A DNA stretch of 64,000 nt from NCBI GenBank assembly GCA_041586155.1, contig JBFHAT010000001.1:111109-175108 (forward strand). Direction: 5' to 3'. The stretch is from JBFGJH01 sp041586155. GTDB lineage: Bacteria > Actinomycetota > Acidimicrobiia > Spongiisociales > JAENVV01. The translations under genes were made by a program, and so were the position numbers. Below the pieces are notes generated by a model, which ran no database searches, was not told the DNA's origin, and saw only the letters and a list, made by a program, of their open reading frames with translations. Of this stretch, positions 1 through 8,420 are shown piece after piece (within the stretch, counting starts at the first letter, position 1; each line of letters starts with the position of its first letter).

Positions 1-3000
1 GAGCCTCCCGGTTCCATGGTGACGCCGTACAGCACGTCCGCCGCCTCCATCGTCTGCTGCTGGTGAGTGACGATCACCAGCTGCGCCGCTCCACGGAAGT
101 CGTCGATCAGGCTGAGGAAACGTCGCAGGTTGGCGTCGTCCAGCGCCGCCTCGACCTCGTCGAGAATGTAGAAGGGGCTGGGCCTGGCCTTGAACACGGC
201 GAACAAGAACGCCAGTGCGGCGAGCGACCGCTCCCCTCCTGACAACAGCTGCAAACGCGACACCTTCTTGCCGAGCGGCTGTGCCTTTATGTCGACGCCC
301 GTCTCCAGCAGATCGTTCGGGTCGGTGAGCACGAGCTTCCCTCTGCCCCCGGGGAACAGAATCGAGAAATGCTGCTCGTAGTGGGCGGCCACTTCTGCGA
401 AGGCCTCCATGAAGAGCTCCTCGATCTTCTGGTCCAGACCCGAGATGACTTGTTGGAGCTCGGCTTTGGCCTGGTTCAGGTCGTCGAGCTGTGCCTGAAT
501 GTGCTCGTACCGCTGGTTGATCTCGCGGAACTCGCTCGCCGCCAGAGGGTTGACCGGACCCATTCGGCGGAGGTCGGCCTCCAACGTGGCGAGTCGCTCC
601 ACCAAATCGGTGGGCTCCTCGTATTCAGGCTGTGGCGCCGACAGCGCCTCGGCTTCCGACGAGTCGACGTCCCGGCGAAGCCCCTCCGCGACACTCTCGC
701 GACGGACGCGCAGCTCGGCGGCTTCGACGGCCAGTCGAGACAGTCGATCTTTGCCTGAACCGATGACCGACTGCAGCTCTTCGCGCCGTTGGCGCGCGCT
801 CGCCAGCCGTTCGCCTGCCTCCCCTGCTTCCTGGCGCAAGGTGACCTGTCGAGCGCGCAGCGCTTCGATGTGCGTGTTGACGGCGACGCCCGCCGCTCGG
901 GCGCGCCGCTCCGTCGTCTCCAGCGCGTCGACCTTCTCTGGTTCGACAGGGTGATCGCGCAGCTGCGCAAGCTCCACTCGTACCGCTGCCAGACGCCGTT
1001 CGACCATTGCACGTCGCTCGACGACGGCGCCGTGTTCTGCGGCTGCCTGCTGTCGCGCTCGACGTGCTTCGTCGCGTTGACGGGCCACATCCTGGCGACG
1101 TCGGGCAAGCTGCTCCCACGCGGCCTGACGCTCGGCTTCCTCACCCTCGAGCGCGGCGAGGCGCTCGCGGAGACGCTCGATGTGTTCGTCGCGATCCGCC
1201 CCGGCCGCGGTGATCGTCTCGACTCGTCCGCGGAGACGAACCGCCTCTTCGGTGATCTGCTCACGGGTGCGCGACCGCCGATCGAGGTGCTCGGTGGCGC
1301 CCGCCAAGCGAGCCTCGACCATCTCCAGGGTCTCGAGCCGGCGCCGTTCTTCCTCGCGTGCATCATCGAACGTCCGGCGCGAGGACGTTGCCAGGCTGCG
1401 CGCCCGGGCTGCTCGGTCGTCGGCGTCGGCCGCCGCCGCGTCCGCCGATTCGACCATCGCCGGGCTCGCCCCATGAGGGTGCGCCACCCGAATGCCCCGG
1501 TGGGTGATGATGTCGCCTTCGGGAGTGACCACCCGCACCTCTGGGTAGCGCTGTGCGACCTCGTAGCCGGCCGTCCAACCTTCGGCAAGTACGACGTCGC
1601 CCAGCAGCGCTCCCGCCAGCCCCGGGTCGGCGTTCACCCCCAGCGCGTCGACCAGGGCGTCCAACCCTGTGGCGTCGGCCACTCGCCGACCACTCATTTC
1701 ACCTGGATCGAGCACCCGAGCGACGAGGGGCACACCTCCGAGACTGCGCCGTTTCAGCTCGGCCACCACTGCCGACACCGAATCGGGCCGGTCCAGCGTG
1801 TGTCCGTCGGCCCAGGTTCCGAGGGCGGCATCGACGGCTGCACTCAGGTCGGGTGGGATGTCGAGCGCAGCCACCAGCGGACCGCGCCAAGCATCATCGG
1901 ACGTGACGAACTCTCTCGCCGCCGGATCGGTGAGTCCCTCCACCGCCGCCTGCATCGCTTCGAGCCGCGCTCGAGCGGCTGCCAGCGCCAGCTCGGACTC
2001 ACGATGTGCATCTTGCGACTGCTCCCATGACGCCTGGTGCCGAACTCTTTCCGCCTGCGCACTCTGGTAGGCCATCTGCGCCGCGGTCGCCTCTCCGTCG
2101 AGTCGCTCGATCTCCTGGCCCAGCCGCTCGATGTCAGCCTGTTCGACATCGCTTTGCGCCTCGAGCGTGTCGAGCCGCTGGTTCAGTGTCCGGATCTCGC
2201 TGGCGTCGCGTTCCGCCGCCGCTTGGAGTGCGCGCAGGTCCCCCCGCACGATCGCGACCGCTCCCTCCGTGGGCATCTGCTCCTGCTCGGCCAGCGACCT
2301 TTCTTCGTCCTCGAGGGAATTCAGAAGGCGCTCCGTCACCTCGACCTGCTCCGCGCTCTCCGCTTGCCGCTGCACCGACACGGTCAGATCGACTTCGAGC
2401 TCCTGCTGCTCATCCTGGAGGTCCTGCCTGCGCTCGTCCGCGCCTTCCAAGCGGGCTCTGAGGCCACGGCTCCGCTCGGCCGCCACCTGGGCGATCGAGC
2501 GCAGACGTTCGGCGACCGTCTCCAGCCGTGCGGCCGCCGCCGTGTCGCGATCGAGTGCAGCGCCTGCGTCGCCGGCCGCTTCGGTCAGGTCGGGCAGTCG
2601 TCCGTCGAGCGCTCCCAGCTCGGCGGCAGCCAAGCGGATCGCCTCGGCCAGTTCCGCATCCTCCGCCGAAACGGCCGCCAGCCGGCCGTCGATCCGTCGC
2701 AACTCCTCGCCGCCCAAGAAGAGACGCAAGGCGACGATCTCACCCTTGACGCCGTCGTATCGAGCGGCGTCGTCGGCTTGGCGTCGGAGCGGTCTCAGCT
2801 GACGCCCGAGCTCCTTGACGATGTCGAGGACTCGCAACACATCGGCTTCCGTGCGTTCCAGGCGGCGCAACGACCTGTCTTTCCGAAGTCGATGCTTGAG
2901 CACACCAGCTGCCTCCTCGATGACCGCTCTGTGGTCCTCGGGCTTGGCGTTGAGGATGGCGTCGAGCTGGCCCTGACCTACCACGACATGCTGGTGACGG

Positions 3001-3386
3001 CCGACTCCCGAATCTGAGAGCAGCTCCTGCACGTCGAGCAACCGGCACCCAACCCCATTGATCTCGTATTCGGACGACCCATCTCGGTACAGTCGCCGGG
3101 TCACCGTGACTTCGGCAACGTCGAGCGGGGCAGTCCCTGACGAGTTGTCGAAGACGAGGACCACCTCGGCCCGCTGCAGCGCGGGGCGCGTCGCCGTCCC
3201 TGCGAAGATCACGTCATCCATCTTCTCGGTACGCAGCGACTTGGTCGACTGGGTACCCAGGACCCATGCGATCGAGTCGACGATGTTCGACTTTCCCGAG
3301 CCGTTGGGTCCGACCACGACCGTCACGCCCGGTTCGAGCTCGAGCCGCGTTCGATCTCCGAACGACTTGAAGCCCGTGATCTTCAT
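1..3386 (-). CDS. smc: SMC chromosome segregation ATPase (3' end off window)
   Basis: Structural maintenance of chromosomes protein, which dimerises into a ring with ScpA/ScpB and compacts and segregates the chromosome. The ATG at 3386 begins MKITGFKSFGDR. The Walker A motif GPNGSGKSN lies at residues 25-33, and the long middle region is coiled coil around a hinge. Near the left edge the ABC signature LSGGERSLAALA and the Walker B stretch ILDEVEAALDD are readable at about residues 1050-1075. The frame is open from the start to base 1 (about 1128 codons), so roughly 50 C-terminal residues are missing relative to typical SMC length. It is the last gene in view of the recG-to-smc run and is separated from mutM by 128 bases that may hold its own promoter. 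Identity is certain. Confidence 0.97.
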   Translation of the reverse strand, partial: MKITGFKSFGDRTRLELEPGVTVVVGPNGSGKSNIVDSIAWVLGTQSTKSLRTEKMDDVIFAGTATRPALQRAEVVLVFDNSSGTAPLDVAEVTVTRRLYRDGSSEYEINGVGCRLLDVQELLSDSGVGRHQHVVVGQGQLDAILNAKPEDHRAVIEEAAGVLKHRLRKDRSLRRLERTEADVLRVLDIVKELGRQLRPLRRQADDAARYDGVKGEIVALRLFLGGEELRRIDGRLAAVSAEDAELAEAIRLAAAELGALDGRLPDLTEAAGDAGAALDRDTAAAARLETVAERLRSIAQVAAERSRGLRARLEGADERRQDLQDEQQELEVDLTVSVQRQAESAEQVEVTERLLNSLEDEERSLAEQEQMPTEGAVAIVRGDLRALQAAAERDASEIRTLNQRLDTLEAQSDVEQADIERLGQEIERLDGEATAAQMAYQSAQAERVRHQASWEQSQDAHRESELALAAARARLEAMQAAVEGLTDPAAREFVTSDDAWRGPLVAALDIPPDLSAAVDAALGTWADGHTLDRPDSVSAVVAELKRRSLGGVPLVARVLDPGEMSGRRVADATGLDALVDALGVNADPGLAGALLGDVVLAEGWTAGYEVAQRYPEVRVVTPEGDIITHRGIRVAHPHGASPAMVESADAAAADADDRAARARSLATSSRRTFDDAREEERRRLETLEMVEARLAGATEHLDRRSRTREQITEEAVRLRGRVETITAAGADRDEHIERLRERLAALEGEEAERQAAWEQLARRRQDVARQRDEARRARQQAAAEHGAVVERRAMVERRLAAVRVELAQLRDHPVEPEKVDALETTERRARAAGVAVNTHIEALRARQVTLRQEAGEAGERLASARQRREELQSVIGSGKDRLSRLAVEAAELRVRRESVAEGLRRDVDSSEAEALSAPQPEYEEPTDLVERLATLEADLRRMGPVNPLAASEFREINQRYEHIQAQLDDLNQAKAELQQVISGLDQKIEELFMEAFAEVAAHYEQHFSILFPGGRGKLVLTDPNDLLETGVDIKAQPLGKKVSRLQLLSGGERSLAALAFLFAVFKARPSPFYILDEVEAALDDANLRRFLSLIDDFRGAAQLVIVTHQQQTMEAADVLYGVTMEPGG

Positions 3387-3412
3387 CGATTTGAGGAACA
3401 CGAATTACAAAC

Positions 3413-3444
3413 CTGTGATTTCGACCGCTGGCAGGATATCACAG
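3413..3444. promoter_or_regulatory. Inverted repeat in the mutM-smc gap, possible smc operator
   Basis: A perfect 7-bp inverted repeat, CTGTGAT (3413-3419) and ATCACAG (3438-3444), spaced by 18 bases, sits 27-58 bases upstream of the smc start. This is the only sizeable gap in an otherwise tightly packed operon, so it may contain an internal smc promoter or operator. The regulatory role is inferred from position and symmetry only. Confidence 0.3.
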
Positions 3445-3514
3445 CATGGACCAGACGCCGGTGAGCGCTCGACACGGTGACCATTGGGATTTCGGCCGAA
3501 CGAAGCGGGTCACC

Positions 3515-4345
3515 TCATCGCTGACAGTGCGGGCAATAGTGGCTCGAACGGCCGGCGATGACCACCCGCTCGACCGGTGTGCCGCACGTTTTGCAGGGGC
3601 GGTCCGCCCGCCCATAGACCTGGAGACGGTCGACGTATTCGCCGGCTCGACCGTCGGGCAGCAGATAGGCCAGGTCATCGAGACTGGTGCCTCCGTGGCG
3701 GAGGCCGGCGCGAAGCACCGGACGCACCGAGGCGCGCAGGCGCTTGACCTCGGTCCAGGTGAGATCTCCTCCCGCCCGGTCGGGCCGGATGCGTGACCGA
3801 TGTAGCACTTCGTCTGCGTAGATGTTTCCCAGACCTGCGATGATGCGTTGGTCGAGCAGGAGCGCCTTGATGGGCGCCAACCGACCGGCGAGGACGGAGG
3901 CCAGGTGCTTGCTGGTGGGGAGGTCATCGAGCGCATCGGGACCCAATCCGGAAACAGTCGACCGAGCCATCTCTTCGATGGTGAAGACCGCGACGAATCC
4001 GAACGTGCGGGGATCGACGAAGCGCACTTCCGTCCCGTCTTCCAGTCCGAACACCACGTTGGTGTGCGGGGCGAGGTCGTCGGCAGCCTGCGCGATCTGC
4101 ATCCGCCCCGACATGCCCAGGTGCACCACCAGTCTCAAGTCACCTTCGACCCGACCGACGATGAATTTCCCGTGACGTCCCAGCTCCAGCACGCGCCTAC
4201 CCGTGAGACGGTCGATCACGTCGGCGGTGCGCTCGTTGCGCCTCGTCATCCGGTCTCGAGCGACATGGACCCGTGCCAATCGCTTCCCTTCGAGCACCGG
4301 AGCCAGCGCCCGGCGAGTCGTTTCGACCTCGGGCAACTCAGGCAT
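3515..4345 (-). CDS. mutM: Formamidopyrimidine-DNA glycosylase (Fpg/MutM)
   Basis: Bifunctional DNA glycosylase/AP lyase that removes 8-oxoguanine and other oxidised purines. The N-terminus MPELPEVETTRR carries the catalytic Pro2 and Glu3 exposed after Met removal. The RHGKFIVG segment near residue 60 holds the conserved beta-hairpin lysine. The C-terminus is the zinc finger C-x2-C-x16-C-x2-C (CKTCG ... CPHCQR). The 276-residue length is normal for the family. It starts 3 bases after the rnc stop, so the two are probably translationally coupled, in the usual actinobacterial order rnc-mutM-smc. Confidence 0.97.
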   Translation of the reverse strand: MPELPEVETTRRALAPVLEGKRLARVHVARDRMTRRNERTADVIDRLTGRRVLELGRHGKFIVGRVEGDLRLVVHLGMSGRMQIAQAADDLAPHTNVVFGLEDGTEVRFVDPRTFGFVAVFTIEEMARSTVSGLGPDALDDLPTSKHLASVLAGRLAPIKALLLDQRIIAGLGNIYADEVLHRSRIRPDRAGGDLTWTEVKRLRASVRPVLRAGLRHGGTSLDDLAYLLPDGRAGEYVDRLQVYGRADRPCKTCGTPVERVVIAGRSSHYCPHCQR

Positions 4346-4348
4346 GCG

Positions 4349-5014
4349 TCACATCGCTTGCAGCGCTTCGGCTGCCGCAGACTGCTCGGCTTCCTTCTTG
4401 GATCGCCCTGACCCCTCTCCCAGCCGACGGCCGGCGACCTCGACCGTGGCAGTGAAGTGCTTCTCGTGGTCGGGTCCCGACTCTGTCACCGTGTACGTCG
4501 GTCGCTGGCCGGTCGGAGCGAGCGCTTCCTGGAGGCGAGTCTTGTAGTCGCGCTGCCCAGGGTCGGCAGCTCGACTGACGATGAACGGTTCCCAGAATGC
4601 CAGCACCACGGCCCTTGCGGCCTCCAGTCCGGCGTCGAGGTACACGGCGGCGATGATCGCCTCCATTGCGTCCGCCAAGATCGAGTCTTTCGTTCTTCCT
4701 CCGGAAGCCAGCTCACCGCGGCCGAGCGACAATGCTCCGCCGACGTCGAGACGTCGAGCGACCCGGGCCAGCACGTCGCGGTTGACGCACGCGGCCCGCA
4801 CTTTGGCCATCTTGCCTTCCGGCATGTCGGGGAACCGTTCGAACAGATAGTCGGTCACAACGAGCTGGAGCACGGCGTCCCCAAGGAATTCGTGGCGTTC
4901 GTTGTCGACGAGGTCGGGATGCTCGGCAACGAACGACCGGTGCACCAGGGCGGTCTCCAGGAGCTGTCCGTCGGAGAACGTGTGACCCAAAGCCTGATCG
5001 AGCCGACCGGCCAT
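4349..5014 (-). CDS. rnc: Ribonuclease III
   Basis: Double-strand-specific endoribonuclease that processes rRNA precursors and structured mRNAs. The catalytic domain shows the signature HEFLGDAVLQL with acidic metal ligands at about residues 40-50. A dsRNA-binding domain occupies about residues 150-221 (DYKTRLQEAL ... GSGRSKKEAEQSAA). I place the start at the ATG at 5014, which overlaps the plsX stop by one base (TGATG); an in-frame GTG just before it is the alternative. The length is normal and both domains are complete. Confidence 0.96.
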   Translation of the reverse strand: MAGRLDQALGHTFSDGQLLETALVHRSFVAEHPDLVDNERHEFLGDAVLQLVVTDYLFERFPDMPEGKMAKVRAACVNRDVLARVARRLDVGGALSLGRGELASGGRTKDSILADAMEAIIAAVYLDAGLEAARAVVLAFWEPFIVSRAADPGQRDYKTRLQEALAPTGQRPTYTVTESGPDHEKHFTATVEVAGRRLGEGSGRSKKEAEQSAAAEALQAM

Positions 5015-5991
5015 CACATGGCAGCGAGGTGCTTGTCGAGACGATCGACGAGACCGCTCTCGGCGCCTTCCGCCGCCATCGCGATCGCATTCTTGATGGC
5101 GACCCTCGACGAGGACCCGTGGCTGATCACCACCACGCCGTTGACGCCCATCAGGTGCGCCCCGCCGGCGAGCTCCGTGGAGAGGGCATCGGTCATCGAG
5201 CGGAAGTGATCCGAAAACGCCTCACGCGCCGCGTCGTCGACTTGAGACAGCCGGTCGCGAAACATCTCGAACATGAGCTTGATGACACCCTCTGCGGTCT
5301 TCAACATCACGTTGCCTGTGAAGCCATCGGTGACGATGACATCAGCCTTGTTCTCGGCAACATCGTGTCCTTCGACGTTGCCGACGAAACGCACCCCCGG
5401 GTGCACTTCGAGACGGTCGTACGCCGCCCTCTCCAAATCTCTGCCTTTGCCCTTCTCCTCGCCGATCGTCAACAGGCCAACGCGTGGCTCGACGACGCCG
5501 ACGTGGATCTCAGACAGCAGCGTTCCCATGATCGCGAACTGCACGAGCTGCTCCGGCCGGCAATCCGGATTGGCGCCCGAATCCAACACCACCGTCGGGC
5601 CGCCGGGGGTGGGCCAGATGGTGGCGATGGCAGGGCGGGTGACGCCCTGCAGCCGACCGATGACGATTGCCGACGCCGCGAGTGCGGCCCCGGTAGACCC
5701 GGCACTCACCAGCGCGTTGGCGCTGCCCTCACGGACCGCTTTGGCGGCCTGCACGATCGACGAGTCGGGCATTTCCCGAATGGCAGCAGCCGGATTGTCT
5801 GCCATGCCGATGACCTGCGATGCGTCCCGAATCGGCAAGTCGCCGCCGTACTCGTCGAGAAGTGGACGAAGGTCGGCTTCACGGCCGACCATGAGCACGT
5901 CGTATCCCTCGTCGGCAGCGGCGACCGCTCCCGCTACGGCCTCCTTGGGGGCGTAATCACCCCCCATCGCATCGAGGGCCACCCGCGCCAT
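5014..5991 (-). CDS. plsX: Phosphate acyltransferase PlsX
   Basis: Converts acyl-ACP to acyl-phosphate, the acyl donor for PlsY in phosphatidic acid synthesis. It begins MARVALDAMGGDYAP, the typical PlsX N-terminus, and contains SAGSTGAALAAS and TDGFTGNVMLKTAEG, conserved blocks of the family. At 325 residues it is full length. It lies between rpmF and rnc, as in many bacteria. A PlsB-type acyltransferase is also encoded in this window, at 31390, so this organism may have two routes to the first acylation step. Confidence 0.96.
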   Translation of the reverse strand: MARVALDAMGGDYAPKEAVAGAVAAADEGYDVLMVGREADLRPLLDEYGGDLPIRDASQVIGMADNPAAAIREMPDSSIVQAAKAVREGSANALVSAGSTGAALAASAIVIGRLQGVTRPAIATIWPTPGGPTVVLDSGANPDCRPEQLVQFAIMGTLLSEIHVGVVEPRVGLLTIGEEKGKGRDLERAAYDRLEVHPGVRFVGNVEGHDVAENKADVIVTDGFTGNVMLKTAEGVIKLMFEMFRDRLSQVDDAAREAFSDHFRSMTDALSTELAGGAHLMGVNGVVVISHGSSSRVAIKNAIAMAAEGAESGLVDRLDKHLAAM

Positions 5992-5997
5992 GTGGGA

Positions 5998-6183
5998 TTA
6001 CTCGCTGACGTCGATGATCTGGCGGCCGCGGTAGATGCCACAACCTTCGTTGGTGCACGCCCGATGGGGGCGCTTCGGTTGGTGGCACACCGGGCACTCC
6101 GACAGCACTGGTCGCGTCGCCTTCCACTGCGCCTTGCGCCGGTGGGTTCGGGAGCGCGACATCTTCTTCTTCGGTACCGCCAC
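5998..6183 (-). CDS. rpmF: 50S ribosomal protein L32
   Basis: Small zinc-binding protein of the large ribosomal subunit, 61 residues. The start is the GTG at 6183, giving VAVPKKKMSRSRTHRR, the canonical L32 N-terminus. An AAGGAG ribosome-binding site at 6190-6195 lies 6 bases upstream and overlaps the yceD stop. The zinc site is C-x2-C ... C-x5-C (CPVCH ... CTNEGC). Longer in-frame extension upstream would run into yceD and is unlikely. The yceD-rpmF-plsX order is the classic one. Confidence 0.96.
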   Translation of the reverse strand: MAVPKKKMSRSRTHRRKAQWKATRPVLSECPVCHQPKRPHRACTNEGCGIYRGRQIIDVSE

Positions 6184-6193
6184 GGCGGGCTCC

Positions 6194-6703
6194 TTAGTCC
6201 TGAGGGTCCAAGAACTCTTCGAGAACGGCGAACGGCGAGGACGACAAATCCTCATGTCCGTCGCACGGGTCTGTATTCAAGTCGGTTCCGCACGTCGGGC
6301 AAAGTCCGGCACAGTCATCCCGACACAGCGGGGCCAGCGGCAACGCCAGACCCACCTCGTCGCGGATCGGCGGTTCGAGATCGATGACACCCTCACGGTC
6401 GACGACCATCAGCTCATCATCCGGATCGATCTCTCCCTGATACCGGTAGACCTGTTCGAAACGGACCGACCCGCTGCCGTCTGCCTCGCCGAGGCAGCGG
6501 TTGCAGGTGATCCGCATGTGGAACTCGACGCGTCCACCGGCGACGATGTCCTGCGACGTGGCATCGAACCGGACCGCCGTCTCGAGTGGCCCGGCGACCG
6601 TGGCCATGTCCATGGACATCTCGAGATGCTCACTGAACGACTCGTGGCGCGACGAACCGGGCTTGCCGACGAGATCGGAGACGTTGACACGAAAACGCGT
6701 CAT
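6194..6703 (-). CDS. yceD: YceD/DUF177 family protein
   Basis: Member of the DUF177 (YceD) family, which sits directly upstream of rpmF in most bacteria and has been linked to 23S rRNA accumulation. The sequence shows the conserved C-x2-C (CNRCLGEA) and a second cluster, CRDDCAGLCPTCG, suggesting metal binding, in a protein of about 169 residues. I prefer the ATG at 6703. A TTG at 6715 overlapping the upstream stop is an alternative that adds four residues. Exact biochemical function is not visible from sequence. Confidence 0.88.
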   Translation of the reverse strand: MTRFRVNVSDLVGKPGSSRHESFSEHLEMSMDMATVAGPLETAVRFDATSQDIVAGGRVEFHMRITCNRCLGEADGSGSVRFEQVYRYQGEIDPDDELMVVDREGVIDLEPPIRDEVGLALPLAPLCRDDCAGLCPTCGTDLNTDPCDGHEDLSSSPFAVLEEFLDPQD

Positions 6704-6711
6704 TGGTGCCG

Positions 6712-7371
6712 TCAAACGGGCGGTTCGGGCGAGGCCGGCCTCGGGTCGTGGAACTCGGCTCGGGCCTCGCGGGCCTGATGAAGCAGGCTGCTGAACAGGT
6801 TCTCGAGGTGGACCAGACGCTCTTCCGAGTAGTCCTCGGCATCGAGTCGGATTCGACGCGCTTCTGCCTCGGCGTTGCGGATCAGCACGTTGGCCTCTTC
6901 GACGGCTTCCTTGAGGACGTGAGACTGACTCACCAGCTCCTCTGACCGTTTCTGGGCTTGAGCGATGATCTGCTTGGCGCGATCCTGCGCCCGCTGTGTG
7001 ATCTCGGCTCCGCCTTCGTTCGTGCGAGCCACGAACGCTTCACGTTCGCGAATCATCCATCGCGCTTGGCGCAGCTCCTCCGGCAACCCGGACGCGATTC
7101 GCTGGAGGTTGGCCACCATCGCGTCGCGATCGACCAGCACATTGCGGGAGAAGGGCACGGTCTTGGCTGCCTGCAAGGCAACGATCATCTCCGAGACGAC
7201 CGCCTCGACGGCGCCGACCGCAGAGGAGTCCAGCGGGTCGTCGACTGCGTGGAGTGGGGTCACGTTCTCGCCGGGCCGCACATCTGACTGGTCCGAGTCG
7301 AAGGCATCGTCGGCCGGCTCGTCCCACTCGGGAATGATGTCCTCGAAATCGTCGAGCGGATTGTCACCCAT
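6712..7371 (-). CDS. SepIVA/DivIVA-like coiled-coil protein
   Basis: A 219-residue protein with an acidic N-terminus and a long C-terminal coiled coil (about residues 90-205) rich in Ala, Glu, Arg and Gln, of the DivIVA or ATP-synthase-b-like type. In mycobacteria the gene at this position beside yceD and rnc encodes the septation factor SepIVA, and the location and architecture match. A role in cell division or polar growth is therefore likely but inferred from synteny. It overlaps the coaD end by 8 bases. Confidence 0.72.
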   Translation of the reverse strand: MGDNPLDDFEDIIPEWDEPADDAFDSDQSDVRPGENVTPLHAVDDPLDSSAVGAVEAVVSEMIVALQAAKTVPFSRNVLVDRDAMVANLQRIASGLPEELRQARWMIREREAFVARTNEGGAEITQRAQDRAKQIIAQAQKRSEELVSQSHVLKEAVEEANVLIRNAEAEARRIRLDAEDYSEERLVHLENLFSSLLHQAREARAEFHDPRPASPEPPV

Positions 7372-7828
7372 GTCGCTCCTTCAACGCTCGCGCCACATCG
7401 GCCGGCACCAGACGGCTCACGTCCCCGCCGAGGGCCGCCACTTCTTTCACCAACGACGACGACAGGTACGAGAACTCGGGGCTCGCAGCCATGAACATGG
7501 TATCGACTCCTCCGAAGCTGCGGTTCATCTGCGCCATTTGAAGCTCATAGGCGAAGTCGGCCTCGCCGCGTAACCCCTTCACGATCAGATCGGCTCCGGC
7601 GGCTCGGGCGGCCTCGACGACCAGACCTCGAAATGCGATCACCTCGGCGTCGGGGCAACTAGCCGCCACGAAGGCTTTCCGTTCGTCGACCGTGAACGCC
7701 GGCTGCTTCGAGGGGTTTTCGACGATGGCCACGACGACTCGGTCGAACGTGGCAATACAACGATCGATCACATCGATGTGGCCGTTGGTGGGCGGATCGA
7801 ACGATCCAGGGCACAGCACCGATGTCAT
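7364..7828 (-). CDS. coaD: Phosphopantetheine adenylyltransferase
   Basis: Penultimate step of coenzyme A synthesis: transfers AMP from ATP to 4'-phosphopantetheine. The start at 7828 gives MTSVLCPGSFDPPTNGHIDVI, with the nucleotidyltransferase TNGH motif at residues 14-17. The start is decided by a strong AGGAGG ribosome-binding site 7 bases upstream; a longer in-frame ORF upstream is antisense noise over rsmD. A 154-residue product is normal. It is 13 bases downstream of rsmD, the common rsmD-coaD pairing. Confidence 0.96.
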   Translation of the reverse strand: MTSVLCPGSFDPPTNGHIDVIDRCIATFDRVVVAIVENPSKQPAFTVDERKAFVAASCPDAEVIAFRGLVVEAARAAGADLIVKGLRGEADFAYELQMAQMNRSFGGVDTMFMAASPEFSYLSSSLVKEVAALGGDVSRLVPADVARALKERHG

Positions 7829-7841
7829 GGCTGCACCTCCT

Positions 7842-8420
7842 CTACGCCGACTTCTCTGCGTCGTCTGTCTCTGGGCCGTTGTCTTTGCTTGTCTTTGCCA
7901 TGCGCCACAGCCGCGCGCCTCCGTACAAGCGACGATCCGCCAGCCACAAGCCCGGTACGTCTGGTTGGCGTTCGCCGGCCGGACGGTGCACGATCGCAAT
8001 GGCATCCTTCGCCATGAGCTTCGCCACACCGGCCAGCACCGCCTCCACAGAAGTTAGCTCCACACCGTATGGAGGGTCAACGAACACCACGTCGTATCGT
8101 CCTTGGTTCGCGGCGAGGAATCGCTCGACGGTGATAGGCCTTACGTCTCCCCCCAAGCCGACGGCATCGACGTTTCGCCGCAACGCGTCGAGCGCTGTCC
8201 GATCAGACTCCACGAACGTCGCAGAGGCTGCTCCTCGACTCAGCGCCTCCAATCCCATGGATCCCGAGCCTGCGTACAAGTCGAGGACCTCGGCGCCGGG
8301 CACGACCGCCGCCAACGACGAGAAGATGGCTTCCTTCACGCGATCTTGCATCGGGCGTGTCGCCGAGCCACGGGGGCCAACGAGTCGGCGGCCTTTGGCC
8401 CTTCCCGTGATGATTCTCAT
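7842..8420 (-). CDS. rsmD: 16S rRNA (guanine966-N2)-methyltransferase RsmD
   Basis: SAM-dependent methyltransferase acting on G966 of 16S rRNA. It has the SAM-binding motif VLDLYAGSGSMGLEALSRGA and the catalytic DPPY in DVVFVDPPYG. The start MRIITGRAKGRRL at 8420 overlaps the recG stop by 4 bases (ATGA), which favours it over the ATG five codons upstream. Length is about 192 residues. The C-terminal tail is charged and variable. Confidence 0.94.
   Translation of the reverse strand: MRIITGRAKGRRLVGPRGSATRPMQDRVKEAIFSSLAAVVPGAEVLDLYAGSGSMGLEALSRGAASATFVESDRTALDALRRNVDAVGLGGDVRPITVERFLAANQGRYDVVFVDPPYGVELTSVEAVLAGVAKLMAKDAIAIVHRPAGERQPDVPGLWLADRRLYGGARLWRMAKTSKDNGPETDDAEKSA

Noticed and set aside
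476..2030. Several long open frames on both strands inside the smc region
   Set aside because: They are out of frame with or antisense to the continuous SMC reading frame, which carries Walker A, ABC signature and Walker B, and have Arg/Ser/Pro-rich translations.
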